From: Pelotalea chapellei | GTDB taxonomy: Bacteria > Desulfobacterota > Desulfuromonadia > Geobacterales > Pseudopelobacteraceae | Assembly: GCF_018531195.1 (NCBI RefSeq) | Contig: NZ_JAHDYS010000015.1 | Coordinates: forward strand, 1-64,000 | DNA length: 64,000 nucleotides | Direction: 5' to 3' | In this document: positions 7,679 through 16,364 of the stretch, in pieces | How the letters are laid out: every line of letters starts with the position of its first letter | Position numbering within the stretch: position 1 is the stretch's first letter | Made by a program: the position numbers and the translations under genes | The notes under the pieces: model-generated | What the model saw: the letters and a program-made list of their open reading frames with translations, nothing else | Database searches by the model: none | What the model was told of the DNA's origin: nothing

Positions 7679-8224
7679 TTACCTGGATGGCTTCTTTTTA
7701 TTCTGGGCCTTCTGCAGCGCGGATAAAAGGCTGTTTTTGCGCTCGGCTTCCTTTTCCCGGTTCAAGCCTTTGCGCAGCATGTTCTCGCTTACCTCCAGCC
7801 CCTTTCGATAAGCAGCTTCTGCTTCAGAATTCCGCCCTGACTCTTCCAGAGCTTGTCCCAAACCCAGGTACACCATGGAATCATCACTCTTGATGGAGAT
7901 CGCCTTCTGAAACCAGGCAATCGCTTCCGCTGATTTCTTTTCCTTCAGGCGAATCAATCCCATTACATCGTGGGCGTCGAAGTTACGAGGTGCAACCTTC
8001 AGTGTTTCAACCAGCTCTCGCTCAGCGTCCTTTAACTTGTTCTTGCGGTACAATACCATTGCCAGCTTGGTTCTGGTCTGAATGTCCTTGGGGTTAATCT
8101 CAAGAACGATGCGATATTCAGTCTCGGCAATCGCATCCGGCAACAGGCCGGTCTCCGGATGAGCAAGGACCAGGGACGGGGCAAGCAAGGCAGCAATAGT
8201 AACGATTACAGGAAGTAGTTTCAT
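7679..8224 (-). CDS. Exported TPR-repeat protein
   Basis: 181 residues. A Sec signal peptide (MKLLPVIVTIAALLAPSLVLA) is followed by about three tetratricopeptide repeats, visible as EYRIVLEINPKDIQTRTKLA, KDAERELVETLKVAPRNFD and EAIAWFQKAISIKSDD, then a charged tail rich in Lys and Arg. It overlaps the upstream exporter gene by 4 bases (ATGA), so translation is coupled. It may be a periplasmic scaffold for the metal exporter, which is inference from position only. Confidence 0.75.
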   Translation of the reverse strand: MKLLPVIVTIAALLAPSLVLAHPETGLLPDAIAETEYRIVLEINPKDIQTRTKLAMVLYRKNKLKDAERELVETLKVAPRNFDAHDVMGLIRLKEKKSAEAIAWFQKAISIKSDDSMVYLGLGQALEESGRNSEAEAAYRKGLEVSENMLRKGLNREKEAERKNSLLSALQKAQNKKKPSR

Positions 8225-9249
8225 GGCAATGCGTTAAAATGAGCTACTGAAGAAACAAGAGTCCCGGCACCGATCAGAGTTACAATCAGCGCACTGGCAA
8301 AGGCGACTTTTGGCGCATAGCGTTCCGTATCGATGAACCGTCTGGCTGCCTTGAAACCGTTCACCACTGCCAGGCCAATAGCGACCAGGGAAGCGGCAAG
8401 ACCAAGGCTGAACACCAGGACCATGCCCAATCCTTTTCCGATCTGACCGACTGAAACCGAGGCCAGCAGTAAGGCCAGCGCAGCAGGACAGGGAACAATT
8501 CCGCCCGAGACCCCCAGCAGCAAAAGCCCCATCCAGCCCAGCGGCTTTTCACCATGCCCATGCCCATGACCGTGTGTCTGTGCATGAACATGTTTGCTCT
8601 TCTGAGCATCTGCATGGTCATCATGTGCGTGATTATGTCCGTCACCATGGTGATGGTCGTCATGCGGATGACTATGGCCGTCACCATGGTGATGGTCGTC
8701 ATGCGGATGACTATGGTCATGACCATGGTGGTCATCAACCGAGTGACTCTGATTGTCGTGATGATGATCATCATGGGGATGAGCATGGTCATGACCTGTG
8801 TGGTTGTGACCGTGATTTTTGTGGCTATGACCATGACTGTGTCCGCCATGGGAATGAGCAGGTGCATGGCTGTGGCCAAAACCAAAGAGGTGCGTATGAT
8901 GATGCGCCTTGGACGGATCCTTCAGAGCCTGCCAGCGCTGCCGCAGCATCCACAGACCAATTCCAAGAATGATAAGGCTTGCAACGAACCCGAGGTAGAC
9001 ATGGATTTCCTGTTCAGTTAGAAAGCGCGCCGAGTATTTGGCCAGCAGACCGAGCAGGATGATGCTGAAGGAGTGGGTAAAGGTAACAACCAGGCCAAGG
9101 ATAATGGCATCGATGCTTCTGCCACGCGAACCGACCAGATAGGCTGCAACAACAGTTTTGCCGTGACCCGGCTCCAGGGAGTGTGCTGCCCCCAGCATAA
9201 ATGCAGCCATGTAGATACCGATCATGCCTGAACCACTTATAGTTTCCAT
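8221..9249 (-). CDS. NicO/RcnA-type nickel-cobalt exporter with His-rich loop
   Basis: A 342-residue membrane protein with about six transmembrane segments. The first helices carry the family signature AAHSLEPGHGKTVVAAYLVG and later VTFTHSFSII. A cytoplasmic or periplasmic loop of roughly 105 residues (about 115-225) is made almost wholly of His, Asp, Gly and Ser, as in metal-binding loops of RcnA-like exporters. The C-terminal half has GGIVPCPAALALLLAS. It lies downstream of the nikMN-nikQ-nikO uptake genes in the same direction, separated from nikO by a repeat element. Export of nickel or cobalt is the family role; direction of transport here is not shown. Confidence 0.8.
   Translation of the reverse strand: METISGSGMIGIYMAAFMLGAAHSLEPGHGKTVVAAYLVGSRGRSIDAIILGLVVTFTHSFSIILLGLLAKYSARFLTEQEIHVYLGFVASLIILGIGLWMLRQRWQALKDPSKAHHHTHLFGFGHSHAPAHSHGGHSHGHSHKNHGHNHTGHDHAHPHDDHHHDNQSHSVDDHHGHDHSHPHDDHHHGDGHSHPHDDHHHGDGHNHAHDDHADAQKSKHVHAQTHGHGHGHGEKPLGWMGLLLLGVSGGIVPCPAALALLLASVSVGQIGKGLGMVLVFSLGLAASLVAIGLAVVNGFKAARRFIDTERYAPKVAFASALIVTLIGAGTLVSSVAHFNALP
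8641..8718. repeat. Two tandem 39-bp units in His-rich loop
   Basis: Two near-identical 39-bp units (8641-8679 and 8680-8718) each encode 13 residues of the type DDHHHGDGHSHPH. Further degenerate copies flank them. The array can gain or lose 13-residue steps without a frameshift. Confidence 0.75.
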
Positions 9250-9339
9250 TCAACCTTCCTGAACAACCGAGTTTGCCCGACAGAGCGGTCAATATACTGT
9301 TATTGACAGAGCCATGGCAAGATCTGATTTTCCTTAGCA

Positions 9340-9540
9340 GGTTGTTGAAAAACAGCCATCTCGCCGCCATCCTCGAAAGCCACCTTGTGACTTCGGCCTG
9401 CGGCCTCACCCTTCGGGCGCCTTCGCGGTCCACTTTCACAGGTGAAAGTGTGCGGCGGATTAAGTTCATGCCTCCGCGGGGTGTTCTCCGGTTGCGACGA
9501 TCTGACTATTTTTGAACATCCTGAATTTTTCAACAGACTC
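9340..9540. repeat. MITE-like repeat, copy B, about 200 bp
   Basis: The ends are imperfect inverted repeats (GTTGTTGAAAAACAGCC at the left, ATTTTTCAACAGACTC at the right). The left 45 bases are the inverted counterpart of the copy at the window start. The inside has a hairpin-rich block with CACTTTCACAGGTGAAAGTG. It sits between nikO and the exporter gene. No protein is encoded. Confidence 0.65.
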
Positions 9541-9562
9541 TTAAAGCCCCACCCCAGCACAC

Positions 9563-10375
9563 CTATGAATCAAATCCTGAAGAAGCATATGACTTCGGAC
9601 AGGGAATAGCAGAACCTGCTAACCTGCCGCTTCCGCAAATCGGGCAGCCCTGCATGGATAGTGGCTTTTCCAGACGACACTCGGCCAGCAGTTTTTCATT
9701 GTTGAATATTTCCAGTGTCGGCCCATCTGCCCATACTTCACCTTCATGCAGCACAATAACCCGTTCGCAGAGTTCCAGCACCATGTCCAGATCATGGCTG
9801 GTGAAGATGCGCGTATGTTTGAAATCCCTGATCAGTGCCATGAGCTGCCGCCTGGCAAAGGGATCCAATCCATTTGTCGGCTCATCCATGACCAGAATGT
9901 CCGGAGACATGGAAAGCACCGTAGCTATGGCCACACGCTTCTTTTCTCCGCCGGACAGATTGTAGGGAGGCTTGTCCCGCAGGTGATTTGCGCCGACCAG
10001 CTCAAGCACCTCTGTCACCCGCTGTTCCACATCGGCAACAGCCATTCCCAGGTTGAAGGGACCAAAAGCGACATCATCGAAAACCGTCGGCATGAAGAGC
10101 TGATCATCCGGATCCTGAAAAACCATTCCCACCGTGCGCCGGATATCCGGCAGCGTTCCTTTGGACAGCGGTATGTCGCCAATGCGGATGTTGCCGGAAG
10201 TCGGCTCCAGGTAGCCGTTAAGATGCAGGAGCAGAGTTGATTTCCCTGCCCCGTTGGCACCGATGATCCCCACCGATTCGCCGTGCGTGATGCGGAAAGA
10301 AGCATCTTTTAGGGCTACGGTGCCGTCGGAATAGACGTGCCGCAGGTTCTTGACTTCGACAATGTGATGACTCAT
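9563..10375 (-). CDS. nikO: ECF nickel transporter ATPase
   Basis: 270-residue ABC ATPase of the CbiO/NikO type. Walker A is GANGAGKST (about 39-47), the signature LSGGEKKR, Walker B ILVMDEPT and the switch His in FTSHDLD. It energises nickel uptake with NikQ and NikMN. The start ATG overlaps the end of nikQ by 4 bases. The C-terminal extension has CPICGSG, a possible metal-binding Cys pair. Nickel rather than cobalt is inferred from the adjacent nikR. Confidence 0.85.
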   Translation of the reverse strand: MSHHIVEVKNLRHVYSDGTVALKDASFRITHGESVGIIGANGAGKSTLLLHLNGYLEPTSGNIRIGDIPLSKGTLPDIRRTVGMVFQDPDDQLFMPTVFDDVAFGPFNLGMAVADVEQRVTEVLELVGANHLRDKPPYNLSGGEKKRVAIATVLSMSPDILVMDEPTNGLDPFARRQLMALIRDFKHTRIFTSHDLDMVLELCERVIVLHEGEVWADGPTLEIFNNEKLLAECRLEKPLSMQGCPICGSGRLAGSAIPCPKSYASSGFDS

Positions 10376-11184
10376 GGAAATAACCCCGTGACCAGCTTCC
10401 CCAGCAATTGCGAAGCGTTCTGGAGGCGCAGGAAGATGAACAGCGTGGACCAGCCAAGGACAAACATCAGCTCGCTCTTTCCGAAATGTGACTGCCGGTG
10501 GGCATGGAATGCACCAGTAAAACCTCTGGCCAGCATGGCCATGTGGATGCGTTCGGCACGCTGCCAGGTGCGCAGCAGCAGGTGTCCGATCAACGAGCTG
10601 AAGCTTCGTATCCCCAGTCCTTTTTTCCCGCAGGCCCGCAGCTCCCGTGCCCGTGAGGCCCGGCCAGCTTCTTCGGTGAGCACGAATATGTAACGATACA
10701 GAAAGAGCAGCTGAACGGCAAAAACCTGCGGCATTCCCAGGCGCTCCAATGCCTGGCAGACAGCGGTAAAACCGGTCACACCAACCAGTATGAACGCTGC
10801 CCCGACAGTGAGGATGGAACGGACCACAATGGAAGCAAAGGAGACCCAGCCGCCGGAGACAGCAAAAGATCCGAGATGAAGAAGGACTTCCCTGTCAAAG
10901 ACCGGATTGAACATGCCAACCACCAGGACAAATGGACAGAGCAGGGCGATTTTTCGTGCGATGAAAAGAGGGGGAAGATCAGCCAGCGCGATGATAACGG
11001 CCGGAAAAATAAAGAAAGGAAACAGGGCGGCCAATTCGTATCTTCCGTACGAAACAATGCATATGATGAACACACAGGTCACAAGAACCTTGGCCCGAGC
11101 ATCGAGACGATGAATAGACGAATCGTTGTTTGCCAGCAGATCCAGGCGCTTCAGATCCAGCACCGCCTTGTTGATTGAGTCCAT
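10372..11184 (-). CDS. nikQ: ECF nickel transporter transmembrane subunit
   Basis: 270 residues, CbiQ/NikQ family. It has about five hydrophobic helices and the coupling-helix Ala-Arg-Gly signatures RASRARELRACG and MAMLARGF typical of ECF T-components. The N-terminus carries IHRLDARAKVL. It connects the NikO ATPase to the NikMN substrate unit. The 94-base gap upstream contains only a weak hairpin of A/G-rich and C/T-rich arms. Confidence 0.85.
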   Translation of the reverse strand: MDSINKAVLDLKRLDLLANNDSSIHRLDARAKVLVTCVFIICIVSYGRYELAALFPFFIFPAVIIALADLPPLFIARKIALLCPFVLVVGMFNPVFDREVLLHLGSFAVSGGWVSFASIVVRSILTVGAAFILVGVTGFTAVCQALERLGMPQVFAVQLLFLYRYIFVLTEEAGRASRARELRACGKKGLGIRSFSSLIGHLLLRTWQRAERIHMAMLARGFTGAFHAHRQSHFGKSELMFVLGWSTLFIFLRLQNASQLLGKLVTGLFP

Positions 11185-11278
11185 GTGTATCCTTTAAAAA
11201 GAAGAGAGAGGACCGTTTCTCCCCTCTCCCGGTAATTAATCTACAGAACTAAACTAAATCCACTTTAGCGTCATTCAA

Positions 11279-12307
11279 CTACTTTCTCTTTTTGAGGACC
11301 AAGCCGCTGAGAAACGCCAGTGCCAGCACTATCATGGTTCCGACCAGCCCGGCGGCACTTGTGCCGACTTTTCCCGCCTCATCCTTTTGTACCGGGACTG
11401 TCTCTGATTTCTTCGGTTCAGGCTGTTTCCTGAAAGAGTAATCGGGCAGAAATGCTGTCTTTTGCTGCAGATCCGCCAGTACACCATGGAGACCCTGTTT
11501 CGATGCCTCCAGCTCTTCCTTACCCGTTACTTTGGCAATCGCCCATTCCAGGCCATCGGGGTTCTTGGAAGCGAACAACGAGACAATTCCTCCGATGAAA
11601 AGAGCAGCAACTAGGAAGGCAACCACCACAGTACGCACGGGGCGACTGCCGGTTGGCCCTGCTTCCAGCGCACCCTGAAGGATTTCGGGCCGGGCTTTAA
11701 ATACAAAGGTAACCACGGCAACAGTGACAAGGCCTTCAACAGCACCGATTGCCAGATGAATTGGTTGCATGAGCAGTACAAAGGTACTAAACGGCAGCGA
11801 GGAAACGCCCGAAAGCACAGTTTCCAGCACCACGCCAAACGGGCCGAGTTGCAGACAGACAATGGCCGAAACCATTATTGCAAGTGTCAGACGCGTCTGA
11901 TTCGGATTATTGCCAACCATTTTTTTGTAGATAAAGGGATAGGCCAGGAAAGCTGGAAAGAAACCCATGTTGAAGATATTGCAGCCCAAGGCCAACAGTC
12001 CGCCATCGGCAAAGAAGAGAGACTGAACGACCAGCACAGAGGCAATGGTTAGAAAGGCCGCGTACGGGCCAAGCAAGATGGTCAGCAGCATTCCCCCACC
12101 GATATGTCCGCTGGAACCGGTGGCCGGGATGGTGAAGTTAATCATTTGTGCGGCAAACAGGAATGCTCCCAGAACTCCCATCAACGGCACCTTCTTGTCG
12201 TCCAGCTCTTGTCGAACCTTCCTGGAACAATAAGCGATGGTGCCTGCTGAAACGGCACACATTGCGCCGCCTACAGCTGGTGAAAGCAGTGCATCTGCCA
12301 TATGCAT
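11279..12307 (-). CDS. nikMN: ECF nickel transporter substrate unit, fused NikM-NikN
   Basis: 342 residues from the ATG at 12307, which follows AGGAGTAACGATC and gives the conserved N-terminus MHMADALLSPAVG. The His after Met is the known metal-binding N-terminus of CbiM/NikM. Seven or so membrane helices follow (residues 1-215). The C-terminal part has a helix, the NikN-like motif NPDGLEWA, and a final membrane helix, so the M and N parts are fused. A 26-residue N-terminal extension in the longer frame would hide the metal-binding end and is rejected. Confidence 0.85.
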   Translation of the reverse strand: MHMADALLSPAVGGAMCAVSAGTIAYCSRKVRQELDDKKVPLMGVLGAFLFAAQMINFTIPATGSSGHIGGGMLLTILLGPYAAFLTIASVLVVQSLFFADGGLLALGCNIFNMGFFPAFLAYPFIYKKMVGNNPNQTRLTLAIMVSAIVCLQLGPFGVVLETVLSGVSSLPFSTFVLLMQPIHLAIGAVEGLVTVAVVTFVFKARPEILQGALEAGPTGSRPVRTVVVAFLVAALFIGGIVSLFASKNPDGLEWAIAKVTGKEELEASKQGLHGVLADLQQKTAFLPDYSFRKQPEPKKSETVPVQKDEAGKVGTSAAGLVGTMIVLALAFLSGLVLKKRK

Positions 12308-12473
12308 GATCGTTACTCCTGCCTTATGATAAAAGGAATTGCACAGTAGCATGAATAAACAGATCGTGTCACGACTTGAATGCATCGCTGTACCGTTTCC
12401 ACAAATCTATAGCTTGAAACAATGAGAAGTATGATATAGAGGTGTGCCGAACAACAGCAGGGAGGAGTTACAT

Positions 12474-12890
12474 ATGGGAAACACCGTAAGATTCGGTATA
12501 TCACTTGATGAGAAATTACTGGCCAGCTTTGATCAGCTCATCGAGCAAAAGAGCTATATGAACAGATCCGAGGCGATTCGTGACCTGATTCGCGCATCTC
12601 TGGTGGAAGAACAACTTGGGTCGGAAGAGCAGGAAGCTGTCGGTACGGTGACGCTGGTATACAACCATCACGTACGTGACCTTTCGGACAAGCTGACGGA
12701 ACAGCAGCATTCCCACCATGACCACATCATCTCAGCACTGCATGTGCATCTTGATGCTCATAACTGTCTGGAAGTGCTGATCATTCGTGGGATTGTGAAA
12801 GACATAAAAAAGATCGGCAATGAACTGATTGGCGTGAAAGGGGTAAAACACGGTAAGCTTGTACTGACCACCACGGCTGAAAATCTCTGA
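12474..12890 (+). CDS. nikR: Nickel-responsive regulator NikR
   Basis: 138 residues. The N-terminal ribbon-helix-helix ([19 protein letters not shown] … [11 protein letters not shown]) binds DNA. The C-terminal ACT-like domain holds the high-affinity nickel ligands: by alignment with E. coli NikR they are His79, His90, His92 and Cys98 (HVHLDAHNC). The start follows GGGAGGAG. It is divergent from nikMN, the expected arrangement for control of nickel uptake. I could not find a clean dyad operator in the 165-base gap. Confidence 0.9.
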   Translation: MGNTVRFGISLDEKLLASFDQLIEQKSYMNRSEAIRDLIRASLVEEQLGSEEQEAVGTVTLVYNHHVRDLSDKLTEQQHSHHDHIISALHVHLDAHNCLEVLIIRGIVKDIKKIGNELIGVKGVKHGKLVLTTTAENL

Positions 12891-12914
12891 TCCTCCATTT
12901 CATATCAAAACTGT

Positions 12915-12947
12915 AAAGGGACATGCTGCTTTAGCTGTCCCTTTTTT
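12915..12947 (+). terminator. nikR terminator
   Basis: AAAGGGACA (12915-12923) pairs with TGTCCCTTT (12936-12944), followed by more T. Confidence 0.8.
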
Positions 12948-12967
12948 CGTCTCAGGTTTTAGCCTGA

Positions 12968-13252
12968 TTACTTATGAAAAAAAATTGTAATGAACATCAG
13001 GGGAAATGAAACCAGAAATGAGATTACAAAGATGATGCAGGTCACAGCAAGAATCGGGTCGTCTAACTTGGAATATTTTCTTTTAAAAATGAATTCAAAC
13101 AGCCCGGCTAGCTTGTGAATTGAACCGTAAAAAATATCGCCGAATTCCTTTTGTTCGAAAAAGTGCCTATGCTTGATATGCAGCCGTATCAATATGGCAA
13201 GCAGTGAAGTATTTACAATCACGAAGGATATCAGCATAAAATTTTCAAGCAT
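12968..13252 (-). CDS. Small membrane protein, function unknown
   Basis: 94 residues with one membrane helix at each end (about 4-21 and 66-90) and a basic, aromatic middle (HIKHRHFFEQKEFGDIFYGSIHKL). The layout recalls UspB-like small membrane proteins, but I see no sequence match that would support a name. No strong ribosome site is seen before the ATG. AT content is higher than in neighbours. Confidence 0.5.
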   Translation of the reverse strand: MLENFMLISFVIVNTSLLAILIRLHIKHRHFFEQKEFGDIFYGSIHKLAGLFEFIFKRKYSKLDDPILAVTCIIFVISFLVSFPLMFITIFFHK

Positions 13253-13341
13253 TTATCCGACCCTTGCAATTTTCTATAAAGTATCCAAAGCTTAAACCGT
13301 CATCGAGATTATCGCCGTAACCCGTACTTTCATCTATTTCC

Positions 13342-14673
13342 TTATTGAACTTCTGTCTCCTTAATACTTCCCGGGGACGGTTGAGACGTTTCCTTCATCA
13401 TGTCACCTATAGTAAATCCTTTGAAGGTCTCACGACGCATGCCTGATTCCCGGGCCAACAGATCAATTGCCGGTCCGCATGCCGCAACGAATTCCTCTGT
13501 CGGCGGCAGTTTTCCGCGCAGAGCGACCAAAACCTCATCAAGCATCATGAATGAAGGTTCACGCGCCGGAAGCCATCCCGCGCGGTCACCTCTGACTTTC
13601 ACCAGATAATGCAACTTCTGCAGCGTCTCCAGCAATTCCTCTACTTCATTGAGCGGTATGCCCAGTTCATCGGACAACTGCAGCGCCGCAGGCGGCGGCG
13701 CGCCAGTGTAAAAACGCTTGCACACCAGCAGCAATACTGACAAAGCCAGCATATCGCGAGTAGTGTCGGTTCGTACGCCGGTTCCCGGATGCCTTGTGCA
13801 GACAGCCCGGTGCTGATGGGCGTAGGCCACTTCCAGTCCGAATAAAACGATCAGCCAACTGATATATACCCAGACAAGGAAGATCGGCACTGCCGCCAGA
13901 GTGCCGTAAATAGCATTGTAATTGGTCATCCCGATCTGAAAGTAAAAATAGCCCCACTGGGCAATCTGCCAGGCGGTTCCAGCCAGAACGCCCCCAACGA
14001 TTGCAGAGCGAAGCTGAACCTTGGTATTGGGAATGAAGATATACAGGAAGGTCATGGCGACCCAGATGAACAAATACGGTGCCATGCGAAACAGCAGCAG
14101 GATGGTGCCAGCCAAATAGGTGTTTTCAATCAGCCACTTCACCAGCCATTGGCTCTGCAGGCTCGAGTTCATACTGGTCGCGGCCAGAAGCAGCATGGGA
14201 CCTATAACCACGACACTCAGGTAATCACTGAAGCGACGCTGCAACGATCGGTTTTCCGGTACGCCCCAGGTTGCATTAAAAGCTTCCTCGATAGTGCCGA
14301 GCAGTGAAATTACCGACAGCACAAGCATCAGCAGGCCAACTGTTCCTATGGATCTCACATTGGTATTATCCACATAGGTGATGATCCGGGAGATAGTTTC
14401 CTCAGAATCCCCCGCCACCTGCTGCAGCAACGGTTCAAGAGCATTCTGGACACCAAATCCCTTGAGTACCGAGAAGGCAATCGCAAGAAGGGGAACCAAC
14501 GAAAGCACAGTTGTGTAGGTAAGAGCTGATGCCCGCAGGAACCCCTGGTGAGCATAAAATGCGACGCCTATCTGATAGGCGGTCTGAAGAAACCTAAAAA
14601 CCCGCCCCTTCATGCCTCTCCAGGAGTCCGGATCATCTATGCATAGAATTTTGGGTAGTTTAAGAGGGTTCAT
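13342..14673 (-). CDS. YihY/BrkB-family inner membrane protein
   Basis: 443 residues. The N-terminal 300 residues have about six membrane helices with the family motifs FLRASALTYTTVLSLVPLLAI and WGYFYFQIGMTNYNAIYGTLAAVPIFLVWVYISW (abbreviated region around 245-280). The C-terminal 140 residues form a soluble, winged-helix-like extension. The family was once called ribonuclease BN, which is now regarded as a misassignment; the role is unknown. The start follows AAAGG. Confidence 0.8.
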   Translation of the reverse strand: MNPLKLPKILCIDDPDSWRGMKGRVFRFLQTAYQIGVAFYAHQGFLRASALTYTTVLSLVPLLAIAFSVLKGFGVQNALEPLLQQVAGDSEETISRIITYVDNTNVRSIGTVGLLMLVLSVISLLGTIEEAFNATWGVPENRSLQRRFSDYLSVVVIGPMLLLAATSMNSSLQSQWLVKWLIENTYLAGTILLLFRMAPYLFIWVAMTFLYIFIPNTKVQLRSAIVGGVLAGTAWQIAQWGYFYFQIGMTNYNAIYGTLAAVPIFLVWVYISWLIVLFGLEVAYAHQHRAVCTRHPGTGVRTDTTRDMLALSVLLLVCKRFYTGAPPPAALQLSDELGIPLNEVEELLETLQKLHYLVKVRGDRAGWLPAREPSFMMLDEVLVALRGKLPPTEEFVAACGPAIDLLARESGMRRETFKGFTIGDMMKETSQPSPGSIKETEVQ

Positions 14674-14829
14674 ACAAAACCTTTAGGAGGATCTATGAGT
14701 CGGACGATGCCCTCGTTTAAGATCCTTATTCCTTTATTATCAGTTATTACCTGGAAGAAGCTACGCCTGTTGACAAAAAAAATCATGCGGAAAAAGAGGA
14801 CATTGCTTTCCATCTTGTTCCCCAACACT

Positions 14830-15648
14830 CTAGAACAGCGGATGCTCAAAAGAGAGATATGTCAGCACCCCATACTCACCTTTTGATGGGCCCACTCCAA
14901 TTGGAAAGGATAGTCCCGGCACAACCTGCAGGCCTGATTTGAAATTGATGGCAAAGCGCATCCCGGGATTGATGAACATGGTATCGTCCGAAACTGTCGT
15001 GCCTGGACCTGCAACCGCCTGGCCGGAAGTTCCGGCTGCCTCCAGCATCAGGTTGAAGTTTGGCGATGCAAGGTAGATAAGACTTGCTCCGTAATTGGTG
15101 GAAAGGGTATCCGCCTTTTCTCCAATCTCGTTCTTGCTGTCCGGGGTGAAGGTCCATCCCAGGTTCCAGTGAGTAACAAACTTGTCGTTCAGCTCAACAC
15201 TCACGGGAATATTAACCTGGTATCCCACCGTACCGGTACCGCGTCCTTTCCGATAATCACCCGTAGGCAGAACAAGAGAAAAACGGGGAGCAACCGCGAT
15301 ATGCTCTTTTTGAATGGCCTGATAACGGTAGTTGAGCAGTATGTCACCGAAACCTGAACTTTGCTGGGAATCCAGCCTCATCACCGGGATCGTGTACGAA
15401 AGCTGATGCGTCTCCCTGGGTACAGGCCACTCCTGGGTGAACATATATAGCCACGCATCCCCTTTCATATACTGGAATGACTGTATATGCTGGACAACGC
15501 CATGTTCCTGGTTGTAGGCCTCTTCAATCAGGAATGAATTATCCTGGATCTTCTTCTCTTCTTTTGGTGTTTCCTGGGCGAGTAAAGGAGTGGATATGAA
15601 GGCAGATACCATGAAGGTTAGGCTCACTGCGATTCTACGTAGCAACAT
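14830..15648 (-). CDS. Outer-membrane MetA-pathway-type porin/transport protein
   Basis: 272 residues from the ATG at 15648, which follows GGAGGAATTT; an in-frame ATG 12 bases upstream lies in that ribosome site. A signal peptide (MLLRRIAVSLTFMVSAFISTPLLA) precedes an all-beta protein with alternating residues and a C-terminal Phe (YLSFEHPLF), the mark of an outer-membrane barrel. The pattern FGDILLNYRYQ and RFSLVLPTGDYRKGRGTG fits the phenol-degradation MetA-like (PF13557) family. Substrate unknown. Confidence 0.65.
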   Translation of the reverse strand: MLLRRIAVSLTFMVSAFISTPLLAQETPKEEKKIQDNSFLIEEAYNQEHGVVQHIQSFQYMKGDAWLYMFTQEWPVPRETHQLSYTIPVMRLDSQQSSGFGDILLNYRYQAIQKEHIAVAPRFSLVLPTGDYRKGRGTGTVGYQVNIPVSVELNDKFVTHWNLGWTFTPDSKNEIGEKADTLSTNYGASLIYLASPNFNLMLEAAGTSGQAVAGPGTTVSDDTMFINPGMRFAINFKSGLQVVPGLSFPIGVGPSKGEYGVLTYLSFEHPLF

Positions 15649-15770
15649 AAATTCCTCCATTTTGAGATAGGGTGGTTCATTCTATTGAAAATCAGGTTAA
15701 AGGAACACCCGATGAAGCATGCCTGAAGCTGTCCCATACAGTGCTGTAGCCGTTACTATGGATTCTCACT

Positions 15771-15881
15771 TTAATTTCTGCTTTCAGATCGAAGCGGACT
15801 CATGATCTGTCCGTAAATAAATCCACCGATACCGCCTCCTATTCCAGCTCCAGTTGAACCAATATAGTTCTGGGGCAAGCA
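15771..15881 (-). pseudogene. Remnant of a glycine-zipper protein
   Basis: A 37-codon open stretch with no ATG near its start reads NYIGSTGAGIGGGIGGFIYG in the middle, a clear glycine-zipper membrane motif. It is bounded upstream by an in-frame stop. It is probably the C-terminal relic of a small envelope protein. The rest of 15661-15920 shows nothing further. Confidence 0.3.
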
Positions 15882-15961
15882 TACTTATCTAGTTCTGAAT
15901 AAGGCCACCAGAATAAGTTATTAGACTGGTGTTGCAAACTTGAGTCCAACAATACCTGCAA

Positions 15962-16240
15962 TTATAAGGGCAAGCTTACCAGCCGCAAAGGATTTGCTGA
16001 CTCACCCAGCAGGATTATGCCGAGTATGGCTGTACCAACAGCGCCCACTCCTACCCAGATTGCGTAGGCCGTACCTACCGGAAGAGACTTCATGGCGATG
16101 CCCAACAAGCCAAGGCTGATGGTCATAGAAAGCACGGTGCCAACTGTGGGCCAAAGACGAGTGAAACCTTCTGTGTATTTAAGCCCAATCGCCCAACCAA
16201 TTTCGAAAAGACCTGCAACGACAAGAATGAACCAGTTCAT
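15962..16240 (-). CDS. gdx: SMR-family guanidinium exporter, frameshifted near its end
   Basis: The frame encodes 92 residues that follow SugE/Gdx closely: Glu13 in [12 protein letters not shown], the W-x-G-x-GAVGT motif and [11 protein letters not shown]. It stops after VSLPL. One base to the -1/+1 side the sequence continues as [17 protein letters not shown] and stops at 15921-15923. A single missing base near 15974 therefore removes most of the fourth helix; an intact gene would give about 105 residues. A guanidine-II riboswitch precedes it, which identifies the substrate class. It is either a recent pseudogene or a sequencing error; the bases there are not a homopolymer. Confidence 0.85.
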   Translation of the reverse strand: MNWFILVVAGLFEIGWAIGLKYTEGFTRLWPTVGTVLSMTISLGLLGIAMKSLPVGTAYAIWVGVGAVGTAILGIILLGESANPLRLVSLPL

Positions 16241-16259
16241 AACTACCTCTCATTTTTTG

Positions 16260-16303
16260 TGGGGCCGTCCCCATGTGAAATAGAGAGGTGAGGTCGTCCT
16301 CAC
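16260..16303 (-). promoter_or_regulatory. Guanidine-II (mini-ykkC) riboswitch
   Basis: Read on the minus strand, two hairpins stand 14 bases apart: GTGAGG-ACGA-CCTCAC (16288-16303) and TGGGG-ACGG-CCCCA (16260-16273). The two ACGR loops are the defining feature of the guanidine-II class. The sequence ACCTCTC, made from the end of the first hairpin and the linker, is the exact complement of the ribosome site GAGAGGT before gdx. Formation of the hairpins should free the ribosome site, so guanidine would turn translation on. Confidence 0.9.
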
Positions 16304-16364
16304 TTCTTTGTCAAACTCAACGGAGAGACGGTTGAACGCGACGTCGAATTTATTATCCAGCTCC

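Noticed and set aside
12308-12473. A NikR operator between nikMN and nikR
   Set aside because: Partial half-sites such as GTGTCAC can be seen but no convincing dyad with the right spacing.
14695-14886. A 63-codon plus-strand frame after a perfect AGGAGG
   Set aside because: The product is basic with no recognisable domain, and it runs into the antisense of the porin gene's conserved end. The ribosome site may be chance. Kept out for lack of support.
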